Of a stretch of DNA of 64,000 bases, positions 47,080 through 57,031 are shown piece by piece. The translations under genes and the position numbers were made by a program. Positions within the stretch are counted from its first letter, which is position 1. Every line of letters starts with the position of its first letter. Origin of the DNA: Odontocerum albicorne (lineage: Eukaryota > Arthropoda > Insecta > Trichoptera > Odontoceridae); NCBI GenBank assembly GCA_949825065.1, contig OX463842.1:32396582-32460581 (forward strand), in the 5' to 3' direction. The notes under the pieces are model-generated. The model had not been told where the DNA came from. It searched no databases and saw only the letters and a list, made by a program, of their open reading frames with translations.

Positions 47080-47315
47080 AGAATTCTTAAATAGATAAAA
47101 TTACCTAAGATGGTATGGCCTTGACATGAGAAAAGAAGATCACACATTGTCAAATCTATCCTGGAAATGAGAAGACAGAAGTTACATGAATTTCAACAGT
47201 AAAAACCAATACGTGGGGTCTAATGTAAACGACTCAACGACCGACGACAGAGGTGTGGTGTCTCAGGGCCAAAGCAGTCGAGTCCAAGAAAATGAGATAA
47301 GACGATAAAGTTTAT
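47080..47315 (+). pseudogene. Decayed LINE (RTE-like) C-terminus
   Basis: TACCTAAGATGGTATGGCCT near 47102 encodes LRWYGLDMRKEDH, the LRWYGHV-x-R-x-ED motif of RTE-like LINEs. A second frame gives IVKSILEMRRQK. The rest of the C-terminus is scattered over frames, with stops. Confidence 0.55.
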
Positions 47316-49559
47316 AGATCTATTTTACTTTAAAAAACTTAATGTTCATAATCAATCATGATACTTATTTGAAAATTATTTATCGTATTGTATTTATTAA
47401 TGTCATTAATCTTTAGCTATACTCGCACATGTAGATATAGGAAAGGGGACGATAATGGTCATTATTCTCACCCATAAAGAAAATTTAGAAACTAAAAGAG
47501 GGAAACATTTGTTATCAGGATAGCGTTTGACATTAAACAAACGTTTGTTTTTGCAAAACTTTCAAATATAATTCTCAGTTTCTGTAACGTTTCCTTCTTC
47601 AACTTTTTTCTTGACTTGAATTTACAAAAGGATTTTGCAACACCCTTGAAGTCGCTTTTTTACGAAACTCTCCAAGTCTTTTTTTGTAACACATAAGGAA
47701 AGGAACAAGTTCAAAAATTTAGCACTCTTCGTAACTTCATATAAGTTTGTGTAAACTTGTTGCTTCTTTCTGAGCTTTAAGGGTGGAAAATATTGGAAGC
47801 AAAAATGTTATTATGTGTATTTATTTACAAGAAACGTAATAAATATCTCATGTTTTTATAAATGATTTACGATTTTTCTGTAGACTTTGGCACATTACCG
47901 TTTGAAAGGTTAAATATATTTGTAAAATCAATAAATTTTCTTCTGTGAAGTACATAAGAGTTCAATATTACACATTCAAGTTTATAATATAAAATATTTT
48001 CAAATTACAAAATGTTTCCAATTTGGCATCAATCAGAAATTGACCACGTACCAAAAATAAAACATTATCATATTAACTGTTTTGAACGAACTAGAATCGA
48101 ATATTACTTTGTTCTTTTTTGCGTTTTTATTTGGCCTCGATTTATGGTTATATTTTTTAATCCTCAAATATATCCAAGTTAACTCAACAAAAGCTACTCT
48201 TATTTGCCTTAATTTGTAACGCGCTGGACTCGGTGAATTAAAGCATATGCGGTGCTGCTGTCCTAGAAAAATACGGTCTTTTTCTGGCCATGTATTCCTG
48301 GATATAAAGATACCAATGACTTCTGTCATTATATTTAATTTAAAAAAATCTTTTAAAATTGTTTCTCCAGCCATATTATTTCCTATTTCCTTTGGTCTAC
48401 TTCTCTATTGCTCTCCATTCGTTCTATACACCAAATTGTCACAGTTTTATTTTCTCAATTCTACTATTCACATCTTTCTCTAACAAAGAGTTATCTTTTA
48501 ATCAGTCATTTCTTACTCTATTAAATATTGTAATATCAGATGTTCAATGTAAGAAAAAGATTTTTGTTTTAAGCATTATCCGGTATATTTTGCACAAATT
48601 AATCAAATTCTTAATTTATTCTTCCTGTTTAGATATTTTTCAACAATTCTTTTGAATTTCGTTCTACGCGTTTTTCTGCTATTTTATATTGTTAAGATAA
48701 TATGACATCACTTTGAGAGAAAAAAAGAAAAAAAAAGGGAATTGATATTTAAAATAAAAATTTTGCCCCCATTTGCTTATCTCTTAAATGAATTATTCTG
48801 GAGTCACCGTCAGCGTAAAAAAAACAATTATTAGTCTGAGACAATAGAACAGAGCTTCTTTCCGGACGAAATTTCTCATAAAGTATTCAATTGTTCAATT
48901 TACTTGAAAGTGTTCTTTTGTGCTTTAGACAAATTCTCCGTACCCTAGCGTGTCCGTTGGGATTACCCAAAGACCAAAGGACGCTCTTTGAAAGTAAAAA
49001 TTTCCTTTTCGACTGCCTTGATTCCTTTTTAAAAAAATACAGGATCATTCGGAAATCGCTAATTTCTCAAAAGAATTGGAATCTTCAGAAAAAACGGTGA
49101 TAAAATAGCTATTCATTATTTAATTAAACTGTATCTCAAGGAGCATATTTCATTCAATTATTAAAGAAACATAACATAATTGTTTTAGACATATAAAAAC
49201 ATGTTATTCTTGAGTTTAACTTGGTTCGCTTAGTATTTTGTTAAACGATTATTGAATAAGAATAATTTACACACAAGAATAAGTCACACATACTCGTATA
49301 TCAGCGTGTTCAAATGACCCGATTTGTAGAATTATCGTAATAAATTTAATATGTCTATGGTTTTTATTTCCGATTCAAGCATGTTAAATATGTGTGTATT
49401 TAAATATTTTTGAATAGTGAGTAAACTCAGCTCGAGATCTTTATTTTAAAATAGGACGATGCGGTTGAGGATGGATTTTAGGGGTAATTAATATTTTACT
49501 ACATTTTATTTCTGGCTTATACACTTATACCGCATAATGGATTTGACCCTGCAAGTAAA
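47316..49559. other. AT-rich intergenic DNA, nothing firmly recognised
   Basis: A 113-codon minus-strand frame (48033-48374) and overlapping plus-strand frames lack motifs. A purine-rich run lies at 48716-48742. No shared repeats were seen. Confidence 0.45.
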
Positions 49560-49735
49560 GGAATGTTTAACGATTCGATAGGGCGTAGAAGAGAGGAAAC
49601 CATAGCTTAGATGGCTGGATGGTGTGTCAAAGAATGGCCGTACAATAAGTATAATCAATTGGAAAAGTATTCGTACTGATATAGAATCCTGTTGGCAGCC
49701 AAGACCTATCCTGGGTTATAGAAATTCACAATTCT
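49560..49735 (+). pseudogene. Decayed LINE (RTE-like) C-terminal end
   Basis: GATGGCTGGATGGTGTGTCA begins RWLDGVSKNGRTISIINWKS and then IRTDIESCWQPRPILGY. This is the terminal R-W-LD-x-V-E-D ... W-x-x-x-A-x-DR-x-x-W region of RTE-like LINE proteins, degraded. Confidence 0.55.
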
Positions 49736-50410
49736 CAAAAAAATATTGAAAATATTCTTAAAATATTACATCAACACTCCAGTCAATTTAAGAATAATGC
49801 TTTAAGAGTTTTCGGACAGATAAGAAGGAACCAATTTGGACTATTTCGTGTCAATTTTTTTTGCATGAAGCAGTAGTAAAATAGAATGAAGAAAACAGAC
49901 GTCGGAATTGTTTTATTGTCGAAATTGGAATAAAATATGAGATAGCTATTCTCTCATACATTTTCTATATAGGCAGTTTAATCTGAAGAGGGTCCTCTTT
50001 ACGCTTGATGTGATTTACAATATTTTAGCAATACGTTGATGTGAAAAACATACGTAACAAGTTGAGATGGTGAATTGTGCCGCTACTCTAGGATTTTTTT
50101 ACACATTCCTAAATCGGAGTATGAAATACTTTATACCAATACAAACCAGACTGATATGTATAAAATATTTTTTAATGATTGTAAATTTCTCTATGCTTTG
50201 AAGACCTTTCTGGTGTCATTTAGGTTGAATCTTTTGATGATCAATTAATATAAATTGTATGTTACAAAAAGCAAATTCTGGCTCTTAAACACAATTCATA
50301 TTACATTTAGAAATCGTTTCAGCAAGTACGCCTCATACATACGAATATTTGACGACATACAAAACTTTTTTCTTATGGCAGTCGTTCAACTGTACTCAAC
50401 AGAACTTTAA
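49736..50410. other. AT-rich intergenic DNA, nothing recognised
   Basis: No supported features. Confidence 0.45.
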
Positions 50411-50765
50411 TTAGTGAATTTGATGCGAGGATGGTGATTGGCGACGGGTCTGCTTGTAGGCATTTTGTTTTTGTCGTCAGTAACATTCATCATCACACTG
50501 GCATGCTCCCGTTTATTTTGAATCTGCGCGACCAATCGACTGTCTATATCGTGATATGTTCAAGGTCATCTCCGAAATTGTGATCAGACGACTAATTTCT
50601 TGGTTGATGATGTCTTGGGGTAATGCTGCTTACATTCTAAGAGCCCGGTTTCCCCGCTTATTAAGCTGATTTCCTTTGTATATGTCCATACCATCGAATC
50701 TTAGCCTCTTTTAATTTTAGAAAGATTGGAGCAAATTTAATGTACCCTTCATAAACTCCGTCCGT
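50411..50765 (-). pseudogene. Decayed LINE (RTE-like) C-terminus (minus strand)
   Basis: From 50765 the minus strand reads EVRTDGVYEGYIKFAPIFLK, then LKEAKIRWYGHIQRKSA, the LR-x-x-K-xRWYGHI-x-R motif. Further down, in a shifted frame, RYRQSIGRADSK recalls the final DR-x-x-W ... R-x-ADP. Many stops. Confidence 0.6.
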
Positions 50766-52009
50766 CCTCACTTCTGAAATCTATTGCAACATAAACATTT
50801 AGGTAACATGACATCTTTGTTCTTCGGACATAAAATAACCAAAACAATTAAATCATTATTTAACTTAACTAAAAATGATACTTAACTAAAGTGGAAGTGA
50901 GTACGTTATGTGCTGCGGTAAGATGCTCAATAATAAATCGACAACATTATGGAATGAAGTCCCTGGACAGTAGAATAAAGCCGAGAAACTTCTCAAATCA
51001 GACGGGCGGAATATTTTGTAGTAGTATAAGAATAGGTAGATAGAGGAAAGGCAGTGGATGAAGATAGGTAAATCCATGAGAATACCAATTTTCTCCATCC
51101 GAACAAAAGAGGCTTAAATGAAAGATAACTACGATGAATTTAAAGACATATATTAATTCTTATAATTCTGAACAAAGAAATTTATATTTTCTTCATATAA
51201 ACTATTGTACAATCGTCTTGAAATCTCAAATTATTAAATCTGGAAAGCAGAAACTTGCAGAAGTCCCTATGTTGCGGATAGCAGAAATCTCTTCTTGGCG
51301 AATAAATAATTCCTTATGTCTTAAGTTTTACTCTTCTAACTGTACAAGTGTGGCTCAGCAGCATGCGGGTTTTACGACATCCATCCGGCATTTGGGATGA
51401 CATCTGTCGTCTGCTCCTTTCTTCATTCTTGTGCAGCTAGCCCATAAAAGTGGGACAGATTCATATAAGGAATTTGTAATATAGTAATGTTTTGTTTCTT
51501 CCTAATGATTTACTCGCTGAAATATGTATGAAGAAAATGAAAGCGCCCTTTTTATTTCAAAAGAATAAAAAGTAATGTCGGTCGTGTTTACCGAGGGTGA
51601 AATATAGAAGTATTTACGAATAAAGAAATGCTACCTCAAGAGAATATATCCCCTTTTGCCTAAGAAAAGGGATGTTTTTGGTAGCATAAAACGTGGCCTA
51701 CTGTCAATTTGATGAATCTACGCATATTGTGAAATTTGTTTCCTTTTGAGAATTTAAAATTCCTTTTTTCTTTGTCTTTGTGCGTATTATTGTATGTATT
51801 CGAATAAAATTGTTTTCTTGGATATTTCATGTCAAGTTACATTAAATACTCAGTGGAGTCTCTTCTTACAGTTAAGATAAAGCAAATAATAATTTTATCT
51901 GAAGTTGTGCTAAACTTGTAAGTACATGTTATTTTTATAATGACTACTTGCAAATTTTTTTACTGTACATTGAAATCCTTGTTTTAATTTTACTTCAAAC
52001 ATCACTCAC
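50766..52009. other. Intergenic DNA, nothing firmly recognised
   Basis: A less AT-rich patch at 51290-51450 has an 88-codon frame without a recognised motif. The rest is AT-rich. Confidence 0.4.
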
Positions 52010-52215
52010 ACGAGTGGCCTAATTAGTCCGTCTTCCGATGCAAAGATTGCGGGTTTAAGTTGCGTAGGTACTTAAGTTTTTTTTTAAAAGTTCAAGAGTG
52101 GGTCTCGCTAAAGGCTTCTTTAACGTGTGTTTGGTTGGTTGAAAGGAAAGGGAATGCATTCGGTAATAATGCCGCCACAATGCAATGTATTTGACACACG
52201 TGTAATACAATATAC
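52010..52215 (+). repeat. tRNA-headed SINE, family A
   Basis: ACGAGTGGCCTAATTAGTCC (box A), GCGGGTTTAAGTTGCG (weak box B), AAAGGCTTCTTTAACG (body), GGTTGGTTGAAAGGAAAGGG and TAATGCCGCCA, then a tail CACGTGTAATACAATATAC. Confidence 0.75.
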
Positions 52216-52375
52216 TAACATTTACTACTTTGGTAAAAATATACAGAATTTGCTTTGTGATTGTTCTATGAAATAGTGTGCTTTTATACGTGTACTCGGA
52301 AATTAGTCTGGAGATTTCAAGAGGAACTTTTTCACTTTTTTTTAAAACTCTTCTTAAAACGTCCTGATTTAAACT

Positions 52376-52458
52376 GACTATACATCTTAGTTAACTGACT
52401 ATACATCTTAGTTAACTGACTATACATCTTAGTTAACTGACTATACATCTTAGTTAAC
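52376..52458. repeat. 21-bp perfect tandem repeat, about 4 copies
   Basis: The unit ACTGACTATACATCTTAGTTA is repeated four times with no change seen, so the array is recent. It is non-coding. Confidence 0.95.
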
Positions 52459-52669
52459 GTTTAAATTTCTTGGTTATGGTGTATTTATGTGACAATCAAA
52501 AATTTCAAAAGCGGTATTTTGTATCAATTCTTACCTTAAGAGCTCTTTTACAATGTAATGACAATTAGGCAGCTACTAAATGCCAAGACAACAATTAATT
52601 AGACCTCTAAGTTATATCAATCCGGGAATCTTATGCAGAACGCCTAGGTATACAATAAGCTTGCTAAAT

Positions 52670-52745
52670 AATTGATGATTGGTTGGAAGAAATTACTGTT
52701 TAGCAATAAGCCCGCCAGATGAAACATATATGACCATGTACACAA
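52670..52745 (+). repeat. SINE family A tail fragment
   Basis: GATTGGTTGGAAGAAATTAC followed by AGCAATAAGCCCGCCAGATG matches the 3' part of family A without a head. Confidence 0.6.
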
Positions 52746-52759
52746 ACAAAAATAATAAT

Positions 52760-52835
52760 AAAAGGAGAGTTTATGAAGCGCCGTTTAGAGAGCACACTCT
52801 CCTCAAGGGCGATTTTACTAAAACCTTGAACCTAA
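52760..52835 (-). repeat. Fragment of a small interspersed repeat (minus strand)
   Basis: The reverse complement of GCACACTCTCCTCAAGGGCG matches CTTGAGGAGAGTTTGCT at 10.82 and 14.03 kb. The neighbouring AAGCGCCGTTTAGAGAG agrees with the ACGGCG segment near 14053. Confidence 0.5.
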
Positions 52836-53856
52836 TATTATTTACAGATTGAAAATATTATAGTACAAAATAGTAAGATGGTGCCTACAAAATAAGAAAT
52901 AAATAAACACTATTTAAAATTTAAATGGGATACTCAAAATAAAGATGATATAAACTCTCCATTATAAATAAAATGGAACTTAACTGAAGACAATTCTATT
53001 ATACACGTATGACATAAAAAACTTAAAAAAAAAACCGTAAACTAAATAAATATCGATTAATGTAAACAGTAGACAAGAGAGGAGAATTCCCTTAATTAAA
53101 GAATTATTTCGCCATTCTTAAGAAACTTCAACCTGGAATAGTTTATTTTTTAGGACATGAAAACAACTTTCGATTTAAATTTACATATTAACCGAGATAT
53201 TTACATTCAATTTTTTTTTTGAAACTCAACTTTTTCTTACTTAATACACTATTTACAAACACAGTGTTTTACATTTTATAACACTTTGGCTTTCAAAGGA
53301 TATATATTTAAAAATAAAGATAAGTTATCTTCATAAATCATATGTGTGTTAATTTTCATTATCAAGTTCATCTAACATATATAGGTTAAATCTGTGTTTG
53401 GTTTACAAATTAAATCGTTTCTAAAAAACGGCCTTTTAAAATACAAATGAGTTGGCCACATGCTGTATGTTTCCTGCTTTTCTTCCAGTATTATTTTTTT
53501 ATGTACTACTCTTATGTATTGTAGACACAATAAATAATTATTTTTAGCGAATTTGATTTATTTCGTATTTACAGTATATTTTAACATATTCGGTTTTTAT
53601 TTGCTTCAAATGTTTTCTAACTATTTCACTATTAATCACAATGTATTTTTTACTCACCGATATATAAGAACACATCTCAATTACAGTATTTATTAAATTT
53701 AAAATATTTCTTCTTCAAGTATCCTGTCTGATTTTCCAACGTTGTCAATTACTCTTGAGAAAATGTCTTTCTCTTGCAGCAAACATTATTTCAACTGTCT
53801 GGATACCTGTCGGTGTAAAATGTTAGATTGCATTATGAATTTTTTAAAAGTGGTAT
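52836..53856. other. AT-rich intergenic DNA, nothing recognised
   Basis: No supported features. Confidence 0.5.
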
Positions 53857-53919
53857 TTTTCTCCTTTCACTCTCTAGTTGGGATTTTTCTCCTTTCACTC
53901 TCTAGTTGGGATTTTTCTC
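53857..53919. repeat. 28-bp tandem repeat at the LINE 3' boundary
   Basis: TTTTTCTCCTTTCACTCTCT plus AGTTGGGA occurs twice and begins a third time. It contains TTCTCCTTTCA (53859-53869 and 53887-53897), which also occurs just outside the 5' end of the Jockey element (59044-59054). It is either the element's own terminal repeat or part of its target-site duplication. Confidence 0.75.
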
Positions 53920-54320
53920 GGAGTGTCGGTCCAACTTGCGGACACCTTACTCCTTCATCGAATAAATGAAATGGACTTGTGAAATTTGAAGGTTATTTGG
54001 GTGGTGGTGTGAAAAAGTATGTTATAAGAGAGGAAAGGATAGAATTCGGTACATATATTAAGGTAATAAATACATATAGGTTACATATTAATATACTTAT
54101 ATTTTTGTATGTCACAGGTGTTGATAAATATGAATAAAGAAGAGAAAGGATAGAGATGTATACATACATAAATATAGATATAATAATATATTACGAAGAT
54201 GGGGGGGGTGAACACTGTGACTTTTAAAATAAATATTTTTAGATAGATAAATATGGGGCTAAAATAAAATTATGTATACGCTCTAGGCATAATTCGGCGC
54301 CTACCGTTGCGAATAGGGGG

Positions 54321-56258
54321 TCAAGGGGTGGAACGAAGAATCTGCTTCGGCCTGGGGTGGATGATATTTGCGTTCGCGTCGTAGTCCGACAGTGAACTGA
54401 TTAGGGGGTTTGGGTGGCTCGGGAGAGAACTGTAGAACCTCTCGGCCAGAGAGATCGCGTATTCTCGGATGGTGGGGAAATCTAAATCTTCGTGAAGCCG
54501 TTTGTTACTGACAAAGTACGGCGCATCCATAATGATGCACGTAGCTTTGTTTTGCAACACCTGGAGTTTGCGCATGTGGGTTTCGGCCGCGTGGCCCCAC
54601 ACCGGGATGGCGTATGTCATCTGAGGACGTATGATGGCCTTGTACAAGTTTAACTTGATACGTGGGGACATCCTACTGTGTCTGCCCAGGAGTGGTGTTA
54701 GGGCTTTCAGAGTGCCGTACGCCCTCCCGGTTATGATGGTGGTGTGCTTTTTCCAGGACAGCTTCGCGTCGAGAGTGACGCCGAGGTATTTCACCTCGTC
54801 GCACCACGGAACGCTCTGGCCGAAAAGTTTGAGTGGGCGGATGAAGTTGAGACGTCTTCTAGAAAAACGGACTGCTGCGCTCTTGGAAGGGTTTATCTTG
54901 ACCTTCCAGTTTTTACACCAGCGTTCTAATCTTGGGAGGAATTTTTGAATGCGAGAGTGGGAATCGCAAGAATGTCTCGAACTCGAGAGAAAAGCCGTAT
55001 CGTCCGCGTATTGAGCCGTGATAGATCGGCGGTTCTGGAGAGAGGGCATGTCGCTGGTGTATATATTGTAGAGGGTGGGAGAGAGGAGGGCTCCTTGCGG
55101 AGCCCCCGCTTGTATGGGGCGGTGAGAGGAATTTATGCCACTCACCTTGACGGAAAAGGTACGGTCGCTTAAAAATGAAGCTATGATATGCACGAGGCGG
55201 AGAGAGATTCCGGCCTTGTGCAGTTTGAAGAGAAGTCCGTTGTACCAGACCGTGTCGAAGGCCTTCGCCACGTCCAGCGACAGGAGGGTTGTTTGGTGTT
55301 TTCTGTTGTAACCAGTCACTATATGTTCTACGACGCGAAGAAGTTGATGAGAGGTCGAGTGTCGCGGTTGAAAACCGTGTTGCGTATCTGGAATTATGTT
55401 AAGCGAGGTTATCTCGCTTGTTAGGCGATCGAGGATAAGTCGTTCGAGCACTTTACCTAGGGTAGGCAGTAAGCTGATCGGGCGGTGATTTTCGGGGATC
55501 GTGAGTTTTTTACCCGGTTTCGGAATCATTATAACGTCTGCGCATTTGAGAGCTGTAGGGAAGAATCTATGCCCGTAGCAGGCATTAAAGTTTGCTGAAA
55601 TGGCGCAGACGGCTTTGTTTGGGAGTTTCTTCAAGGTGAAATTATTTATTGAATCTGGACCGGGAGCTCTCTTATTATGGAGGTCGTGAATAATTTTATG
55701 GACTTCTTTCGGGGTGAAAAAATCCGAACTCGGCGGAGGTCGTGAGGCGACAATTTTTTTGACCGTTTTGTCAACTGAGGCGGAGTGCGACGGGTTGACG
55801 AGGTCTGAGTTTGGGGTAAAAGTGAGGGCGAGCGAGCCCGCAAAGATTTCGGCGCAATCTCGCGCCGAGAAAACTGTGCCGTTCGGGCCCTGCAGAGGGG
55901 AGGGTCGTTGAGGGGTTTTACGGAGAGAACGAGTTAGCTTCCACTTTTTGTGTTCCTCGACTTCGAGTGATTCGATAAATTCGCTCCAGCGATCGTTACG
56001 ATGGCGCTGTAGGTCGAATTTGATCTGTTTCACCAGACGATTGTACAATGTTTTGTACGTGGGGTTGGCGGTGTTCTGCCATAGCTTCCTGATCTTGTTC
56101 TTTTCCGCGATTTTTATTTTAATATCGACGGGGAGCGGGGGATCCGGCTTTTGAGGAGGTCTCAATTTTGAGGCTGACTCGAGGGCCGATTTGATGTAGT
56201 CGGTGAGATAACTCACCGCTACATCGATGGCCTCGGAGTCAGGAAGAGAGGTCGGCAC
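54321..56258 (-). CDS. Jockey-like ORF2, reverse transcriptase part
   Basis: Reverse transcriptase that copies element RNA at the nicked target. 645 codons are open from 56258, where the first codon is GTG directly after a stop; this is the frameshifted remainder of ORF2, not an independent gene. Motifs: NKRAPGPD (195-202), HRPISLLPTLGK (258-269), QHGF (293-296), LSLDVAKAFD (326-335, catalytic Asp), AGAPQGALLSP (384-394) and QYADDTAFL (416-424, catalytic Asp pair). The thumb and C-terminal region (RYLGVTL-like VKYLGVTLDAKLSW, then IRPQMTYAIPVWG and LQVLQNKATCII) are complete. It ends RPKQILRSTP at a stop, without an RNase H domain, as in Jockey. No other stop or shift is seen. Confidence 0.92.
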   Translation of the reverse strand: MPTSLPDSEAIDVAVSYLTDYIKSALESASKLRPPQKPDPPLPVDIKIKIAEKNKIRKLWQNTANPTYKTLYNRLVKQIKFDLQRHRNDRWSEFIESLEVEEHKKWKLTRSLRKTPQRPSPLQGPNGTVFSARDCAEIFAGSLALTFTPNSDLVNPSHSASVDKTVKKIVASRPPPSSDFFTPKEVHKIIHDLHNKRAPGPDSINNFTLKKLPNKAVCAISANFNACYGHRFFPTALKCADVIMIPKPGKKLTIPENHRPISLLPTLGKVLERLILDRLTSEITSLNIIPDTQHGFQPRHSTSHQLLRVVEHIVTGYNRKHQTTLLSLDVAKAFDTVWYNGLLFKLHKAGISLRLVHIIASFLSDRTFSVKVSGINSSHRPIQAGAPQGALLSPTLYNIYTSDMPSLQNRRSITAQYADDTAFLSSSRHSCDSHSRIQKFLPRLERWCKNWKVKINPSKSAAVRFSRRRLNFIRPLKLFGQSVPWCDEVKYLGVTLDAKLSWKKHTTIITGRAYGTLKALTPLLGRHSRMSPRIKLNLYKAIIRPQMTYAIPVWGHAAETHMRKLQVLQNKATCIIMDAPYFVSNKRLHEDLDFPTIREYAISLAERFYSSLPSHPNPLISSLSDYDANANIIHPRPKQILRSTP

Positions 56259-57031
56259 ATGTTAGATTCGAGAGTGGCCGCGAAATCATCCCAGGAGGTG
56301 ATATGCCTCCTGAAGGGGAACGGATCCGGAAGGGGGTTGTTATCCGTGAGAGTTAGTAAAACCGGGTAGTGATCGGACTGCAACTGCTCTAGCACTAGCA
56401 AGTCGCTGTTGAACGGGATGTCGTTTTTGATGATGATGTCTAAGACGTCTGCAGAGTCGTTATCTTTTTGGGAGTATCTAGTCGGAGTGGCGGGGGCGTC
56501 CACAAAGTAATTTTTGCGGGAGGAGATCTCAGCTAGCGTGCGGCCGTGAGTGTTTTTGACTCGGCTGTGCCACAGCGGATGTTTGGCATTGAGATCTCCC
56601 GCTACTATAGTGGGAAGATTGCCCGCGAAAAGTGAGTCCAAATCTGACTCGAGAAATGGTAATGTCGGTCGAAGATACACGGACACGAGCTTGAGAGGAC
56701 CGTGGTTGAGGGTTTGAACCACAACGCTGGTGCTCTCCATGTTGCCCGTGGGGGGAGTTGCGGAAAGGCAGTGATCGAGACTCGCCTTTATTATGATAGC
56801 TGTGCCGCCTCCTCTACCTGTGAGGCGGTCATTACGGTAAACATAATAATTACGAAGTGAGTATCGGTGACTGGGTTTTAAGAAGGATTCGTTTATCATC
56901 ATCACATCTAGGTTGTGCTCGACGATGAAGTCCTCGATTTCTTGCTTGTTTGTTTTGCAAGTGCCGTTTGCATTCCAGAACGCGACGGTTAGATGGCAGG
57001 GTCTGCTGACTCTAGCCATTGTGAGGCACAC
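56219..57031 (-). CDS. Jockey-like ORF2, endonuclease part
   Basis: Apurinic-like endonuclease that nicks target DNA to prime reverse transcription. The likely start is the ATG at 57019, which overlaps the ORF1 stop in ATGGCTAG; an in-frame ATG at 57031 is also possible. Counting from 57019, the domain fills residues 10-225 with all expected motifs: FWNANG (14-19), INES (catalytic Glu44), GRGGGTAI (68-75), VYLRP (114-118), GDLNAKHPLW (Asp142, Asn144), DVLDIII (191-197) and SDHYPV (215-220, catalytic His217). About 35 codons later the frame runs out at 56219. The correct continuation, PTSLPDSEAIDV, is in another frame, so the endonuclease is cut off from its RT by a -1 or +2 shift near 56255-56265. 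Confidence 0.9.
   Translation of the reverse strand: MCLTMARVSRPCHLTVAFWNANGTCKTNKQEIEDFIVEHNLDVMMINESFLKPSHRYSLRNYYVYRNDRLTGRGGGTAIIIKASLDHCLSATPPTGNMESTSVVVQTLNHGPLKLVSVYLRPTLPFLESDLDSLFAGNLPTIVAGDLNAKHPLWHSRVKNTHGRTLAEISSRKNYFVDAPATPTRYSQKDNDSADVLDIIIKNDIPFNSDLLVLEQLQSDHYPVLLTLTDNNPLPDPFPFRRHITSWDDFAATLESNMCRPLFLTPRPSM

Noticed and set aside
48033..48374. Host gene exon of 113 codons (minus strand)
   Set aside because: AT-biased composition and overlapping frames on the other strand; no family resemblance.
52376..52458. CRISPR-like array
   Set aside because: The 21-bp units abut with no spacers; it is a plain tandem repeat in animal DNA.
53857..53919. Long terminal repeat of an LTR retrotransposon
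   Set aside because: No LTR pair, primer-binding site or protease/integrase is present; the element is a LINE without RNase H.
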